DNA of 64,000 nucleotides, from contig NZ_CP098732.1 of NCBI RefSeq assembly GCF_023824315.1, positions 310,001 through 374,000 of the forward strand. The letters are read 5' to 3'. A program made the translations under genes and the position numbers. This DNA comes from Acinetobacter tibetensis (GTDB taxonomy: Bacteria > Pseudomonadota > Gammaproteobacteria > Pseudomonadales > Moraxellaceae). The notes below the pieces were generated by a model that was given only the letters and a program-made list of their open reading frames with translations, made no database searches and was not told the DNA's origin. Below are positions 28,377 through 37,921 of the stretch, piece by piece; within the stretch, counting starts at the first letter, position 1; each line of letters opens with the position of its first letter.

Positions 28377-29747
28377 ATGACTCAAGCCAATTCCCTTATT
28401 CAAAAGTACAATGTTGCAGGTCCACGCTATACCAGTTATCCAACTGTGCCGTATTGGGAAGAGCAAGATTTTAGTTTGGCGCAATGGAAGCAAAGCCTAA
28501 AACGGGCATTTAATGAATCTAATGCCCGTGAAGGTATGAGTTTGTATATCCATCTGCCATTTTGTGAAAGCCTATGTACCTTTTGTGGATGCCATAAACG
28601 CGTCACCAAAAAGCATGAGATGGAGCAGCCTTACATCCAAGCGGTGTTAAAAGAATGGGACCTGTACTGTCAATTATTGGTGGAAAAACCCATCATCAAA
28701 GAAATTCATTTGGGCGGTGGCACACCGACTTTCTTTTCGGTCGAACATTTAACCCAACTGATTCAAGGCATTTTGGTGCAAGCGGAAATCGCGGAAGAGT
28801 ACGAATTTAGTTTTGAAGGGCATCCGAACAATACCACGCGAGAACATTTACAAGCTTTGTACGACTTGGGCTTTCGCCGTGTTAGTTATGGGGTGCAGGA
28901 TTATAACGAAAAGGTGCAAAAAGCTATTCATCGCATTCAACCCTTTGCCCATGTACAACAAGTGACGGATTGGGCGCGGGAAATAGGTTATACCTCTATC
29001 TCGCATGATTTGGTTTTTGGTTTGCCTTTTCAAGATTTAGCCGATGTATTACACACCATTGATCAAACCAATCTGTTACGTCCAGATCGCTTGGCATTTT
29101 ATAGTTATGCGTATGTGCCTTGGATTAAGGGCAACGGACAACGCGGTTTTAAAGATCACGATGTACCGAAAGATGACTTAAAGCGTCAGCTCTATGAAGA
29201 GGGCAAGAAAAAACTGCTGGCACAGGGATATTATGAAATTGGGATGGATCATTTTGCTTTGTCACACGACAAAATGTATCAAGCCTTTCAACAAGCCAAT
29301 TTGCACCGTAATTTTATGGGGTATACCTCATCGAAAACCCAAGTCATGATTGGCTTGGGACTTTCATCCATCAGTGATAGCTGGTACAGCTTTGCGCAAA
29401 ATGAAAAGACTTTAGAAGATTATTACGCACGTTTAGAACAGAATGAAATCCCTGTCTATCGTGGGCATATTTTAAGCAATGAAGACTTGGTCATTCGGCA
29501 ACATATTCTGAATTTAATGTGTACCTTTACGACGTCATGGCAGGGTCAAGCTCAGACATTTCCTGAATTACCGCAGGTGTTACAACAACTGGAAGAAATG
29601 CAAAAAGATGGTTTGTTAACGATTGAGGCCGATCACATACAGATTACCGAGCAAGGCAAACCTTTTGTTCGAAATATTTGTATGGCGTTTGATTTACGTT
29701 TAAGTCGGAAAATGCCGAATAATCGTATTTTCTCAATGACCATCTAG
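28377..29747 (+). CDS. hemN: oxygen-independent coproporphyrinogen III dehydrogenase
   Basis: 456 residues. HemN does the HemF reaction without oxygen by radical SAM chemistry. The cluster motif is CESLCTFCGCHKR (CxxxCxxCxC, the HemN form). The N-terminal KYNVAGPRYTSYPTVPYW, IHLGGGTPTF, the HPNNTT loop and VMIGLGLSSISDSWYSFAQN are also HemN hallmarks. The leader before the ATG contains a perfect GCCTG/CAGGC hairpin (about 28340-28355) of unknown function. A terminator follows. Confidence 0.95.
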   Translation: MTQANSLIQKYNVAGPRYTSYPTVPYWEEQDFSLAQWKQSLKRAFNESNAREGMSLYIHLPFCESLCTFCGCHKRVTKKHEMEQPYIQAVLKEWDLYCQLLVEKPIIKEIHLGGGTPTFFSVEHLTQLIQGILVQAEIAEEYEFSFEGHPNNTTREHLQALYDLGFRRVSYGVQDYNEKVQKAIHRIQPFAHVQQVTDWAREIGYTSISHDLVFGLPFQDLADVLHTIDQTNLLRPDRLAFYSYAYVPWIKGNGQRGFKDHDVPKDDLKRQLYEEGKKKLLAQGYYEIGMDHFALSHDKMYQAFQQANLHRNFMGYTSSKTQVMIGLGLSSISDSWYSFAQNEKTLEDYYARLEQNEIPVYRGHILSNEDLVIRQHILNLMCTFTTSWQGQAQTFPELPQVLQQLEEMQKDGLLTIEADHIQITEQGKPFVRNICMAFDLRLSRKMPNNRIFSMTI

Positions 29748-29795
29748 TTGATTTTAGTGTTGTTGTTGGTTGGAAAGTGTGCAAACAAATAAGGT

Positions 29796-29822
29796 AAGGA
29801 TGACTTAAAAGTCATCCTTTTT
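29796..29822 (+). terminator. terminator of hemN
   Basis: An 11-bp perfect stem (AAGGATGACTT with AAGTCATCCTT) then five Ts. It overlaps the last codons of the convergent ribA gene. Confidence 0.85.
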
Positions 29823-30407
29823 ATACATGTGTGCCATGCGTTCGTGTTTAGTTTTTAAATAATCTTCATTGAACGGATTTAAACCCACCGTTAACGGCAC
29901 GCGATCAATCACATTAATGCCAAGATCGGTTAATGCTTTAATTTTGAGTGGATTATTGGTCACTAAGCGGACTTCTTTAATATTCAGATGATCCAACATA
30001 ATGCTACACATATCATAGCGACGTGCATCAGCAGGTAAATTCAGCATGAGGTTGGCATCAACGGTGTCATGTCCTTGATCTTGCAGGGCATAGGCACGTA
30101 TTTTATTGGTAAGACCAATGCCACGACCTTCCTGACGCAAGTAGAGAATGACGCCTTGTCCTACTTCATTAATCAGTTTCTGGGTGGCTTGTAATTGTGG
30201 GCCACAGTCACATTTTAATGAGGCGAAAGCATCGCCAGTCAAACATTCCGAGTGAATACGAACCAATACTGGACCCGTTGGTGGTGTATCGAGTCCTTTA
30301 GAGAGCGCCACATGTTCTTCACCCGTTTTCGGGTCTTGGAAGACCGTAATTTTAAATTCACCAAAAGCAGTGGGAAGGCGAGACGTTGCGACAAATTCTA
30401 TAGGCAC
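29805..30407 (-). CDS. ribA: GTP cyclohydrolase II
   Basis: 200 residues, the size of stand-alone RibA. It opens the GTP ring in the first step of riboflavin synthesis. The zinc-binding cysteines are in [18 protein letters not shown], and [24 protein letters not shown] with DTVDAN form the GTP site; [11 protein letters not shown] lies near the C-terminus. No DHBP-synthase (RibB) domain is fused to it. The 302-bp gap to dxs (30408-30709) shows no gene and no FMN riboswitch consensus. Confidence 0.94.
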   Translation of the reverse strand: MPIEFVATSRLPTAFGEFKITVFQDPKTGEEHVALSKGLDTPPTGPVLVRIHSECLTGDAFASLKCDCGPQLQATQKLINEVGQGVILYLRQEGRGIGLTNKIRAYALQDQGHDTVDANLMLNLPADARRYDMCSIMLDHLNIKEVRLVTNNPLKIKALTDLGINVIDRVPLTVGLNPFNEDYLKTKHERMAHMYKKDDF

Positions 30408-30709
30408 TGTTTAACCCGTTAAATAGTTTATAAATTGACTAAAGTATAGCGTAATGCTTGGACATTAGTAGAATAGTCACGTTGAAAATGTGTGCAAGAT
30501 TTTCTTTTTTGTAGAAAGCGAACGATAATAGTTGATAAATAGCTATATTATTCAGGATAATCTAGGCACCAAAAAACGCCAATTGAGTTTTGTACTCAAG
30601 TACGCATCGCCAGAAATGTGGCTGATTGAAGGTGATATCATCCCACGATGATCGAGTAACCCATTTACCTAGCTTAGGATTTGCCAGGCTTTAGAAGGCT
30701 TTGCCACAT

Positions 30710-32617
30710 ATGTTGTATACAGAAATACCAACTCAACGCCCTGTAACACCGTTGCTGGATACGATCGATCATCCACAACAACTGCGTTTGCTCGCGCGTG
30801 ATCAACTACCACAAGTGGCGGATGAGTTACGTCAATTTATTTTGTATGCAGCTGGGCAAAGCGGCGGACATTTTGGCGCAAACTTGGGTGTCATTGAGCT
30901 AACAGTTGCCCTACATTATTGTTTTAACACGCCAGATGATCGCCTAATTTGGGATGTGGGGCATCAAGCCTATCCGCATAAAGCTTTAACAGGTCGTCGT
31001 GAGCTACTAACGACCATTCGGGCTAAAGATGGTTTGGCGGCATTTCCTGCGCGTGAAGAATCGATTTTTGATACTTTTGGGGTAGGCCACTCATCTACTG
31101 CAATTTCAGCGGGTCTGGGAATGGCCTTAGCACGTCGCTATCAACAAAATCCTTGTGATGTGGTCGCGATTGTGGGTGATGGTGCAATGACTGCTGGAAT
31201 GGCCTTTGAAGCCATGAATGATGCAGTTGCTCACAATGCTGACTTGATGGTGGTGCTCAACGACAACGATATGTCGATTTCATGTAGTACGGGTGGTTTT
31301 GCCAAACATTTGGCTGCCATTTGGGAAAGTGGTCAGTCGGTACATATTTCAGAACAAGGTGAAGCCTATGTTCAGCCGCATCCAAAATGGTCGTACAATT
31401 CACGGTTGCATCAATCCGCAACGGAAGCTGCGGACAATCTATTTAAAGCGATTGGTTTTGATTATTTTGGACCCTTTGATGGTCATAATGTCAAAGAATT
31501 GGCACATGTATTTGAAGCTTTGAAAAAGCGTAGTGGCCCACGTTTAATTCACGTTTATACCAAAAAAGGCAAAGGCTTTGCAGCTGCCGAAGCAGAACAA
31601 ATTAAATACCATGCCATTAGCAAAATAAATGCCAAGGTAACGCCGCAAACCGCGCCTAAATATTCAGATGTATTTGGTCAATGGTTGTGTGACCAAGCGG
31701 CACAAGATTCGCGTTTACTGGCAATTACCCCTGCCATGTGTGAAGGTTCTGGCATGGTCAAGTTTGCGCAGCAATATCCAGAACGTTTCTTTGATGTGGC
31801 GATTGCGGAACAGCATGCGGTGACTTTAGCTGCGGGCATGGCCTGTGAAGGTTTAAAACCTGTAGTCGCGATTTATTCGACTTTCTTGCAGCGCGGTTAT
31901 GATCAGTTGATTCATGACGTGGCATTACAAAATTTGGATGTGACGTTCGGTATTGACCGTGCAGGTCTGGTGGGCGAGGATGGCCCGACCCACGCAGGTG
32001 CCTATGACTATGCCTTTATGCGTACTGTACCGAATATGGTGATTATGGCGCCGAAAGATGAAAATGAATGTCGTCAAATGTTGCATACCGCCTATTTATA
32101 TCCAGGACCCGCTGCGGTACGTTATCCGCGAGGCAATGGCTTAGGGGTAGAAATACAACAGCACATGACTGAGCTTGAAATTGGCCGCGCTGAAATCATT
32201 TTGCAATTGAATGAAACTGCCGATGAACAAATCAGTATTTTGGCCTTTGGTAGTCGTGTTGCTGCATCTGTAGAAGCCGCACATCGTCTGGCACAGCAAC
32301 TGGATGTTGGCGTGCGTGTGGTCAATATGCGCTTTGTGAAACCTTTAGATGAACAGATGTTGTCAAACTTGGCCGATCAAACACAATTGTTTGTCACCGT
32401 GGAAGAACATGCGGTGATGGCTGGTGCGGGTAGTGCAGTCAATGAATATTTGGCACAAGCACAGATTGTTAAGCCGATGCTGAATTTAGGTTTGGCAGAT
32501 AACTTTATGCATCAGGCAACACACAATCAGATGTTGCAGCAAGCAGGCTTGGATGCACAAGGTATTGTTAAATCAATAGAATCTGTATGGTTAAAGCTTG
32601 TGCAAAATATAAGCTGA
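30710..32617 (+). CDS. dxs: 1-deoxy-D-xylulose-5-phosphate synthase
   Basis: 635 residues. Dxs condenses pyruvate and glyceraldehyde 3-phosphate in the first step of the MEP isoprenoid pathway, also feeding thiamine and pyridoxal synthesis. It has the thiamine diphosphate motif [17 protein letters not shown] through [19 protein letters not shown], and the transketolase pyrimidine domain with [17 protein letters not shown] and [15 protein letters not shown]. The frame is open from a TTG at 30701; ATG 30710 gives the usual N-terminus. GAAGG lies 11 bases upstream, slightly far. Confidence 0.95.
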   Translation: MLYTEIPTQRPVTPLLDTIDHPQQLRLLARDQLPQVADELRQFILYAAGQSGGHFGANLGVIELTVALHYCFNTPDDRLIWDVGHQAYPHKALTGRRELLTTIRAKDGLAAFPAREESIFDTFGVGHSSTAISAGLGMALARRYQQNPCDVVAIVGDGAMTAGMAFEAMNDAVAHNADLMVVLNDNDMSISCSTGGFAKHLAAIWESGQSVHISEQGEAYVQPHPKWSYNSRLHQSATEAADNLFKAIGFDYFGPFDGHNVKELAHVFEALKKRSGPRLIHVYTKKGKGFAAAEAEQIKYHAISKINAKVTPQTAPKYSDVFGQWLCDQAAQDSRLLAITPAMCEGSGMVKFAQQYPERFFDVAIAEQHAVTLAAGMACEGLKPVVAIYSTFLQRGYDQLIHDVALQNLDVTFGIDRAGLVGEDGPTHAGAYDYAFMRTVPNMVIMAPKDENECRQMLHTAYLYPGPAAVRYPRGNGLGVEIQQHMTELEIGRAEIILQLNETADEQISILAFGSRVAASVEAAHRLAQQLDVGVRVVNMRFVKPLDEQMLSNLADQTQLFVTVEEHAVMAGAGSAVNEYLAQAQIVKPMLNLGLADNFMHQATHNQMLQQAGLDAQGIVKSIESVWLKLVQNIS

Positions 32618-32650
32618 TCAAAAGCTAAATTTCCGAAACATTTTTTCCCT

Positions 32651-32686
32651 AAAAGCACTTATATTTGTTAAGATATAAGGGCTTTT
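32651..32686 (+). terminator. terminator of dxs
   Basis: AAAAGC/GCTTTT and CTTATAT/ATATAAG stack around one A-G mismatch, ending in four Ts. It lies 33 bp after dxs. Confidence 0.7.
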
Positions 32687-32733
32687 ATGCATTATTCTTT
32701 AATCAATATCTTCAAATTTGTAGTGGGTGTTCA

Positions 32734-33564
32734 ATGGAACCTATGGTGGTGATGGCTGCGCGTGCGGCTCAAACAGTCGGTCAAGAGCTTTTAAAAGCGC
32801 ATCAAAATCGTCATAAACTTGATCTACAAGTCGAAGAAAAAGGAATTGATGGACCAGTAACGCGTGTAGACCGTTATTTGGAACAATTGACCATCGATAC
32901 GCTACGTAAAAGCTATAAAAACCACAGTTTCCTTGGTGAAGAGTTTGGTCTTCAAGAAGGCAAAGGTCACGACGCAGATTGGTGTTGGATCATTGACCCA
33001 CTTGATGGCACCTTAAACTTCATTAATGGTGTTCCTCACTTCTGTATCTCTATTGCAGTTCAACATAAAGGCATTACTCAACACGGCGTAATTTACGACC
33101 CTGTGAAAGATGAATTGTTCTCTGCAAGTCGTGGTCGTGGTGCCATGATGAACCAACGTCGTATTCGTGTAAATGTGAAAGACAGCCTTGAAAATACATT
33201 CATGTCTGTGGGACATGCTTACCGCGCAAAACGTAATGGTGAAGTGATTTCTTATGCAAAAAATCATTTTGCTTCATTGTTAAATGTAACTGAAGCTGGT
33301 GCGCAATACCGTCGTACAGGTTCAGCAGCATTAGATTTGGCGTATGTAGCAGCAGGTCGTTTCGATGCTTATTTCGAACTCGGCTTAAAGCCTTGGGATA
33401 TCGCAGCAGGCGAGTTGATTGTGAAAGAAGCGGGCGGTACTGTGGTTGATGCGCGTGGTGGCAGCGACTCTATGGAAAATGGTCAAGTACTTGCATGTTC
33501 AATGAAAATGTTAAAGCCATTAATGCAGGCTGTAGTGCCAGCATGGGGCGAAGCTGCAAAGTAG
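32734..33564 (+). CDS. suhB: inositol monophosphatase family protein, SuhB
   Basis: 276 residues. Metal-binding motifs are FLGEEFG, WIIDPLDGTLNFINGVPHF and KPWDIAAGELIVKEAGG, as in SuhB. The enzyme hydrolyses inositol phosphate in vitro; in E. coli its main role is as a partner of the rRNA antitermination complex. The ATG at 32734 gives MEPMVVMAARAAQ, the standard start; the upstream extension overlaps the dxs terminator. Confidence 0.93.
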   Translation: MEPMVVMAARAAQTVGQELLKAHQNRHKLDLQVEEKGIDGPVTRVDRYLEQLTIDTLRKSYKNHSFLGEEFGLQEGKGHDADWCWIIDPLDGTLNFINGVPHFCISIAVQHKGITQHGVIYDPVKDELFSASRGRGAMMNQRRIRVNVKDSLENTFMSVGHAYRAKRNGEVISYAKNHFASLLNVTEAGAQYRRTGSAALDLAYVAAGRFDAYFELGLKPWDIAAGELIVKEAGGTVVDARGGSDSMENGQVLACSMKMLKPLMQAVVPAWGEAAK

Positions 33565-33593
33565 TCGAATGATGACCTGATCAAGTGATGATA

Positions 33594-33626
33594 AAAAAAA
33601 GCTCTCAAAATTGAGGGCTTTTTTTT
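33594..33626 (+). terminator. terminator of suhB
   Basis: AAAAGCTCTCA and TGAGGGCTTTT pair with one wobble and end in a T run. Confidence 0.88.
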
Positions 33627-33722
33627 ATATAGAATTCCAAGGCTTAATTGCATCTTTGAATAATATTTTGTAAAAAAATAGTAAAAGTCGATTAAAATAG
33701 GTGACTTTTAAAAATATGCTGT

Positions 33723-34004
33723 TATAATCTCGCCACGCACTAAATTTCGTTCATTACCTGAACATTCTCTTCTATCATTGTGTATGCGCGTCCGGTCCAA
33801 AGAGAGGACATTATTTCGCGCCCCACCCAATCGCTTAAGCGATTCCTTCAGGTTGCGGCTGTAATCAAATGTGCGTTATACGCATCGTCGTTCTCGGATC
33901 GCCGCTGATTCTATATTTTCAGCGATTATTGCTGTGCCGCTTTTTGCCGATGTCCATCAGACCATATATTTAATGGAGCACCCATTTTTCGGGTGAAATA
34001 CTCT
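33723..34004 (+). promoter_or_regulatory. promoter and long structured leader of DEAD-box helicase gene
   Basis: An extended -10 element TGTTATAAT ends at 33728 (TATAAT at 33723), with GTGACT about 16 bp upstream as a weak -35. Transcription would start near 33735, giving a leader of about 270 nt. It has several stems: the palindrome AATCGCTTAAGCGATT (33829-33844), CGCTGA/TCAGCG (about 33902-33924), and CACCC/GGGTG (33979-33995). The last places the GGGTG that could serve as ribosome binding site inside a stem 9 bases before the ATG. Long leaders of this kind are common in cold-inducible helicase genes. No gene is seen in it. Confidence 0.6.
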
Positions 34005-35924
34005 ATGAGCAAAACTTTTGCTGATTTTCCTTTACATGAATCGTTACAACAAGCTTTACAAAGCCTAGGTTTTACTTCTCCTACGCCTGTACAGGAACAA
34101 TCGATTCCTGCAGCTTTAGAAGGTAAAGACCTTTTAGTATCTAGCCAAACAGGTTCAGGTAAAACTGCGGCGTTCTTACTTCCAACGTTAAACGCACTTG
34201 CAGCCCAAGAGACTTTCGTTCCGTTCAAAGAACGTATGAAAGCAATTACTCAACCAAATATTTTGGTTCTTTGCCCAACTCGTGAGTTGGCGCAGCAAGT
34301 AAGCCAAGACGCGATTGGATTTGTTCGTCACATGAAAGGTGCACGTATTGCAGCGATCATGGGTGGTATGCCGTTTGGTAAGCAAATCCAACAGTTAAAA
34401 GGTGCACAAGTTGTTGTTGCAACACCAGGTCGTTTACTTGACCTTGTAAACCGTCGTCAAATTAAATTAGACCAAGTTGATGCGCTTATTGTTGACGAAG
34501 CAGACCGTATGCTTGATTTAGGTTTCTCTGAAGACTTAGAAGCAATCAGCGATCTTGCTGCAAACCGTAAACAGACTTTAATGTTCTCTGCAACATTTGC
34601 TGGTCGTATCATTACACTTGCTGAACGCATGATGAATGATCCACAACGTATTGCAATCGAAACTGGTCACTCTACAAACACTGACATCACTCAAACTTTG
34701 CATTGGACTGATGGCTTTGAACACAAGAAAAAATTACTTACTCATTGGTTAAACGCTGAAGACGTTGATCAAGCTGTAGTATTTGCTTCTACTCAAGAAG
34801 ACACAGATATGTTGGCTGAAGAACTTGCTGAAGCAGGTTTATCAGTTGTAGCGCTTCATGGTGCTATGCCACAAACTGTACGTAACCGTCGTTTACGTAG
34901 CATTCGTGAAGGTCGTGCAAAAATCTTAGTTGCAACAGACGTTGCTGCTCGTGGTCTTGATGTACCAACAATTTCTCACGTAATTAACTTTGGTCTTCCT
35001 ATGAAGAACGAAGATTATGTACACCGTATTGGTCGTACAGGTCGTGCGGGTCGTACAGGTAAAGCAATTACACTTGCAACTTACCGTGAACGCGGCAAGA
35101 TCCGTGCTTTAGAAGACTTCTTAGATGCTCGTTTAAACGTATCTGAGATTGAAGGTCTTGAGCCATCTCCACCTCCTGCACGCGGTAGTCGTGATGGCGG
35201 CGGTCGTGGTCGTGATGGCGGTGGTCGTGGTCGTGGCGGTTTCGGCGGTGGTCGTGGTCGTGATGGCGGTGGTCGTAGCCGTTTTGAAGGCGAAAGCAAT
35301 TTTAAACGTCGTGAAGGCGGTGATGATCGTCCACGTCGTAGCTACGATGACAAACCACGTGGCGAACGTCCTGCTTTTGGCGGTGAAGAGCGTCCACGTC
35401 GTGAGTTTAATAATGATCGTCCACGTCGTGAAGGCGGTTTCGGTGATCGTCCACAACGTTCTTTTGATGACCGTCCAAAGCGTGATTTTGGTGATCGTCC
35501 AGCGCCACGTCGTGAAGGCGGTTTCGGTGATCGTCCGCAACGTTCTTTTGATGACCGTCCAAAGCGTGATTTTGGTGATCGTCCAGCGCCACGTCGTGAA
35601 GGCGGTTTCAACGATAAGCCACGTTTTGAGTCGAATGATGACAACCGCGGTAACCGTGTAGACTACAAACCACGTCGTGAAGGTTCTTTTGGTGACCGTC
35701 CAAAACGTGATTTTGGTGATCGTCCAGCACCACGTCGTGAAGGTGGTTTTGGCGACCGTCCACAACGTTCGTTTGGTGATGACCGTCCAAAACGTACTTT
35801 CGGTGGTGAAGATCGTCCTAAGCGCACTTTCGGTGGTGAAGACCGTCCAAAGCGTGAATTTAATTCAGATCGTCCACGCACTGAAGGTGGTTTTGACCGC
35901 CCACGTCGTAAGTTCAACGACTAA
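34005..35924 (+). CDS. DEAD-box RNA helicase with Arg/Gly-rich tail
   Basis: 639 residues. The Q motif (TPVQEQSIPAALEGKD), motif I SQTGSGKTAAF, Ib/II with DEAD, motif III SAT, ARGLDVP and motif VI HRIGRTGRAGRTG make a complete helicase core to about residue 375. The tail of some 260 residues is Arg/Gly/Asp/Phe-rich: RGG-type DGGGRGRGGFGGGRG, then many GDRP, RREGGF and RSFDDRP units. Such tails bind RNA and can drive condensate formation. The protein probably unwinds structured RNA or helps ribosome assembly, like RhlE/CsdA relatives; the exact orthologue is uncertain. A GTG at 33993 is a less likely start than ATG 34005. Confidence 0.93.
   Translation: MSKTFADFPLHESLQQALQSLGFTSPTPVQEQSIPAALEGKDLLVSSQTGSGKTAAFLLPTLNALAAQETFVPFKERMKAITQPNILVLCPTRELAQQVSQDAIGFVRHMKGARIAAIMGGMPFGKQIQQLKGAQVVVATPGRLLDLVNRRQIKLDQVDALIVDEADRMLDLGFSEDLEAISDLAANRKQTLMFSATFAGRIITLAERMMNDPQRIAIETGHSTNTDITQTLHWTDGFEHKKKLLTHWLNAEDVDQAVVFASTQEDTDMLAEELAEAGLSVVALHGAMPQTVRNRRLRSIREGRAKILVATDVAARGLDVPTISHVINFGLPMKNEDYVHRIGRTGRAGRTGKAITLATYRERGKIRALEDFLDARLNVSEIEGLEPSPPPARGSRDGGGRGRDGGGRGRGGFGGGRGRDGGGRSRFEGESNFKRREGGDDRPRRSYDDKPRGERPAFGGEERPRREFNNDRPRREGGFGDRPQRSFDDRPKRDFGDRPAPRREGGFGDRPQRSFDDRPKRDFGDRPAPRREGGFNDKPRFESNDDNRGNRVDYKPRREGSFGDRPKRDFGDRPAPRREGGFGDRPQRSFGDDRPKRTFGGEDRPKRTFGGEDRPKREFNSDRPRTEGGFDRPRRKFND
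35431..35598 (+). repeat. 84-bp in-frame tandem repeat in helicase tail
   Basis: Two nearly identical 84-bp copies (35431-35514 and 35515-35598) encode a 28-residue unit that includes GDRPQRS, FDDRPKRDFGDRP and APRREGGF. Partial copies flank them (for example 35680-35750). The reverse strand gives long spurious open frames here. Confidence 0.85.
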
Positions 35925-35936
35925 GTCATACCTTCT

Positions 35937-35968
35937 AAAAAACCAGCGCAAATGCGCTGGTTTTTTTA
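35937..35968 (+). terminator. terminator of DEAD-box helicase gene
   Basis: AAAAACCAGCGCA and TGCGCTGGTTTTT form a long perfect stem ending in a T run. Confidence 0.9.
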
Positions 35969-36028
35969 TGCTTAACGATTTTGTTTATTGTTTAAAAAAT
36001 GTATACTAAGTCAAATTTATGTTGAAAT

Positions 36029-36163
36029 ATGACAAATATGAACAACAATATAGAACAACAACCTATGTTAGGGTATTCGCTAAAAGAGGTGGTTATGCCT
36101 TATCTGAGTTTTATTCTTTTTATGAGCAATCTGATCTATTTCTTTTACGCTCAATTTATATAA
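36029..36163 (+). CDS. possible 44-residue membrane peptide
   Basis: A short frame in the helicase-mlaF gap starts MTNMNNNIEQQPMLGY, continues with SLKEVVMP and ends in a hydrophobic helix (YLSFILFMSNLIYFFYAQFI). A polar N-terminus with one C-terminal helix is typical of small membrane proteins. No strong ribosome site is seen (GAAAT only). An ACACAGC/GCTGTGT hairpin (36163-36190) follows. The remaining bases to mlaF hold no other frame. I recognise no family. Confidence 0.4.
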   Translation: MTNMNNNIEQQPMLGYSLKEVVMPYLSFILFMSNLIYFFYAQFI

Positions 36164-36326
36164 CACAGCGTTCTAATTTTTATGCTGTGTGAGTAGTTTC
36201 ATATAATTAAAATGACAGAATCAAAAAAACAAATTGCACACAGTTTACCCGACGCAACTAGGTAACATTTTATAGTTCAATCCTTTATAGTATGCGTGCT
36301 GGAAAATTGCAGGAACTTTCTCCGCT

Positions 36327-37145
36327 ATGAATAATCAAGCACCCCTTGAAAATTCAGCTTTGATTGAAGTCAAAGATCTGAGTTTTAAGCGAGGGGAACG
36401 AATCATTTATGAACAAGTCAGTCTGAAGATTCGACGTGGTCAGATTACCGCCATTATGGGGCCATCTGGAACAGGTAAAACTACACTGCTACGTTTAATT
36501 GGGGGACAATTGACCCCAGATCATGGGCAAGTGCTACTTGACGGTAAAGATATTGGGCAGATGTCGCGACATGAGTTGTTTGCGGCACGGGCGCGTATGG
36601 GCATGTTGTTTCAAAGCGGTGCTTTATTTACCGATATGAGCGTTTATGAAAACGTTGCATTTCCTTTACGTGCACATACCCAATTACCTGAGCATTTGAT
36701 TGCAGAATTGGTCGCACTAAAGTTGGAAGCGGTAGGGTTGCGTGGAACAGAGCAACTCATGCCTTCTGAGCTTTCGGGTGGGATGAACCGACGTGTAGCA
36801 TTGGCACGTGCCATTGCATTAGATCCAGAATTAATTATGTATGATGAGCCTTTTGCTGGTCAGGACCCGATTGTTAAAGGGGTGCTCACGCGATTAATTC
36901 GTTCTTTGCGTGAGGCATTAGAGCTAACCACAATTATTGTATCGCATGATGTGTCAGAGACCCTCTCCATTGCAGATTATATTTATGTCGTTGCAGAAGG
37001 GAAGGTGCAAGGTGAAGGCACACCAGCAGAGTTGCAAGCCAATGCATCGCCATTTGTACGTCAGTTTCTTACGGGGGCTGCTGAAGGTCCTGTAGAGTAT
37101 CAGTTTAGTCATCAAGCGTATTTGGCAGGCGAGGTTGGTTCATGA
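36327..37145 (+). CDS. mlaF: MlaF, ATPase of phospholipid transport system
   Basis: 272 residues, first gene of mlaFEDCB. It is the cytoplasmic ATPase of the MlaFEDB complex, which moves phospholipids between inner and outer membrane to keep outer-membrane asymmetry. Walker A is GPSGTGKTT, the signature is [14 protein letters not shown], Walker B is [13 protein letters not shown] and the switch His is in IIVSHDVSE. It overlaps mlaE by four bases (ATGA), indicating translational coupling. Confidence 0.95.
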   Translation: MNNQAPLENSALIEVKDLSFKRGERIIYEQVSLKIRRGQITAIMGPSGTGKTTLLRLIGGQLTPDHGQVLLDGKDIGQMSRHELFAARARMGMLFQSGALFTDMSVYENVAFPLRAHTQLPEHLIAELVALKLEAVGLRGTEQLMPSELSGGMNRRVALARAIALDPELIMYDEPFAGQDPIVKGVLTRLIRSLREALELTTIIVSHDVSETLSIADYIYVVAEGKVQGEGTPAELQANASPFVRQFLTGAAEGPVEYQFSHQAYLAGEVGS

Positions 37146-37921
37146 ATGCTATTGCCTCATTAGGTAGACGCGTTATTCAAAGTGTTCAGGGTGTCGGTGT
37201 TGCAACCATTATGTTGTTGCAAATTCTATGCTCCATGCCGACATGGTTAGGCGTCAAACTGTTTGTTTACCAAATGTACCGTGTCGGGGTGATGTCCTTA
37301 CTGATTATTTCGGTGTCAGGTTTGTTCATCGGTTTGGTTTTAGGCCTACAAGGTTATTCCATTTTGGTCAACATTGGTTCAGAAGCCATGTTGGGTACCA
37401 TGGTGTCGTTAACCCTATTGCGCGAATTGGCCCCTGTGGTTGCAGCATTATTGTTTGCTGGGCGTGCAGGCTCTGCACTGACCGCAGAAATTGGGTTAAT
37501 GAAAGCCACTGAACAATTGTCCAGTATGGAAATGATCGGGGTTGATCCCTTAAAACGTATTGTTTCACCACGTTTATGGGCTGGGATTTTTAGCTTGCCG
37601 ATGTTGAGTGTGGTGTTTGCTGCGATTGGTATTATTGGCGGTAAAATGGTCGGCGTAGATTTTCTGGGCGTAGATGAAGGTTCTTTCTGGAGTGGCATGC
37701 AAAGTAATGTGCAATTCTATAAAGATATCTTTAATGGCACGATTATTAAGAGTATTGTTTTTGCCATTTTGTGTACTTGGATTGCGGTCTATCAAGGTTA
37801 TACCTGTGTACCGACATCGGAAGGCATTGCGACATCCACAACGCGTACCGTGGTGTATTCATCGCTTTGTGTATTAGGTTTTGATTTTGTGTTGACTGCG
37901 GTCATGTTCGGAGGGGTTTAA
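37142..37921 (+). CDS. mlaE: MlaE, permease of phospholipid transport system
   Basis: 259 residues, about five membrane helices. Family block GLVLGLQGY and later [26 protein letters not shown], then [25 protein letters not shown] (the coupling helix that contacts MlaF) are visible. Its stop overlaps the mlaD start (TAATG). It forms the dimeric membrane channel of the complex. Confidence 0.95.
   Translation: MNAIASLGRRVIQSVQGVGVATIMLLQILCSMPTWLGVKLFVYQMYRVGVMSLLIISVSGLFIGLVLGLQGYSILVNIGSEAMLGTMVSLTLLRELAPVVAALLFAGRAGSALTAEIGLMKATEQLSSMEMIGVDPLKRIVSPRLWAGIFSLPMLSVVFAAIGIIGGKMVGVDFLGVDEGSFWSGMQSNVQFYKDIFNGTIIKSIVFAILCTWIAVYQGYTCVPTSEGIATSTTRTVVYSSLCVLGFDFVLTAVMFGGV

Noticed and set aside
30408..30709. 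FMN or TPP riboswitch before ribA or dxs
   Set aside because: No segment fits the RFN or THI consensus; short hairpins only.
35430..35760. Regular repeats that could suggest a CRISPR array
   Set aside because: The repeats are in frame inside a protein gene, with no unique spacers or cas genes.
35133..35765. Long minus-strand and shifted-frame reading frames opposite the helicase tail
   Set aside because: They mirror the CGT-rich repeats of the Arg/Gly tail and have no ribosome sites or protein-like composition.
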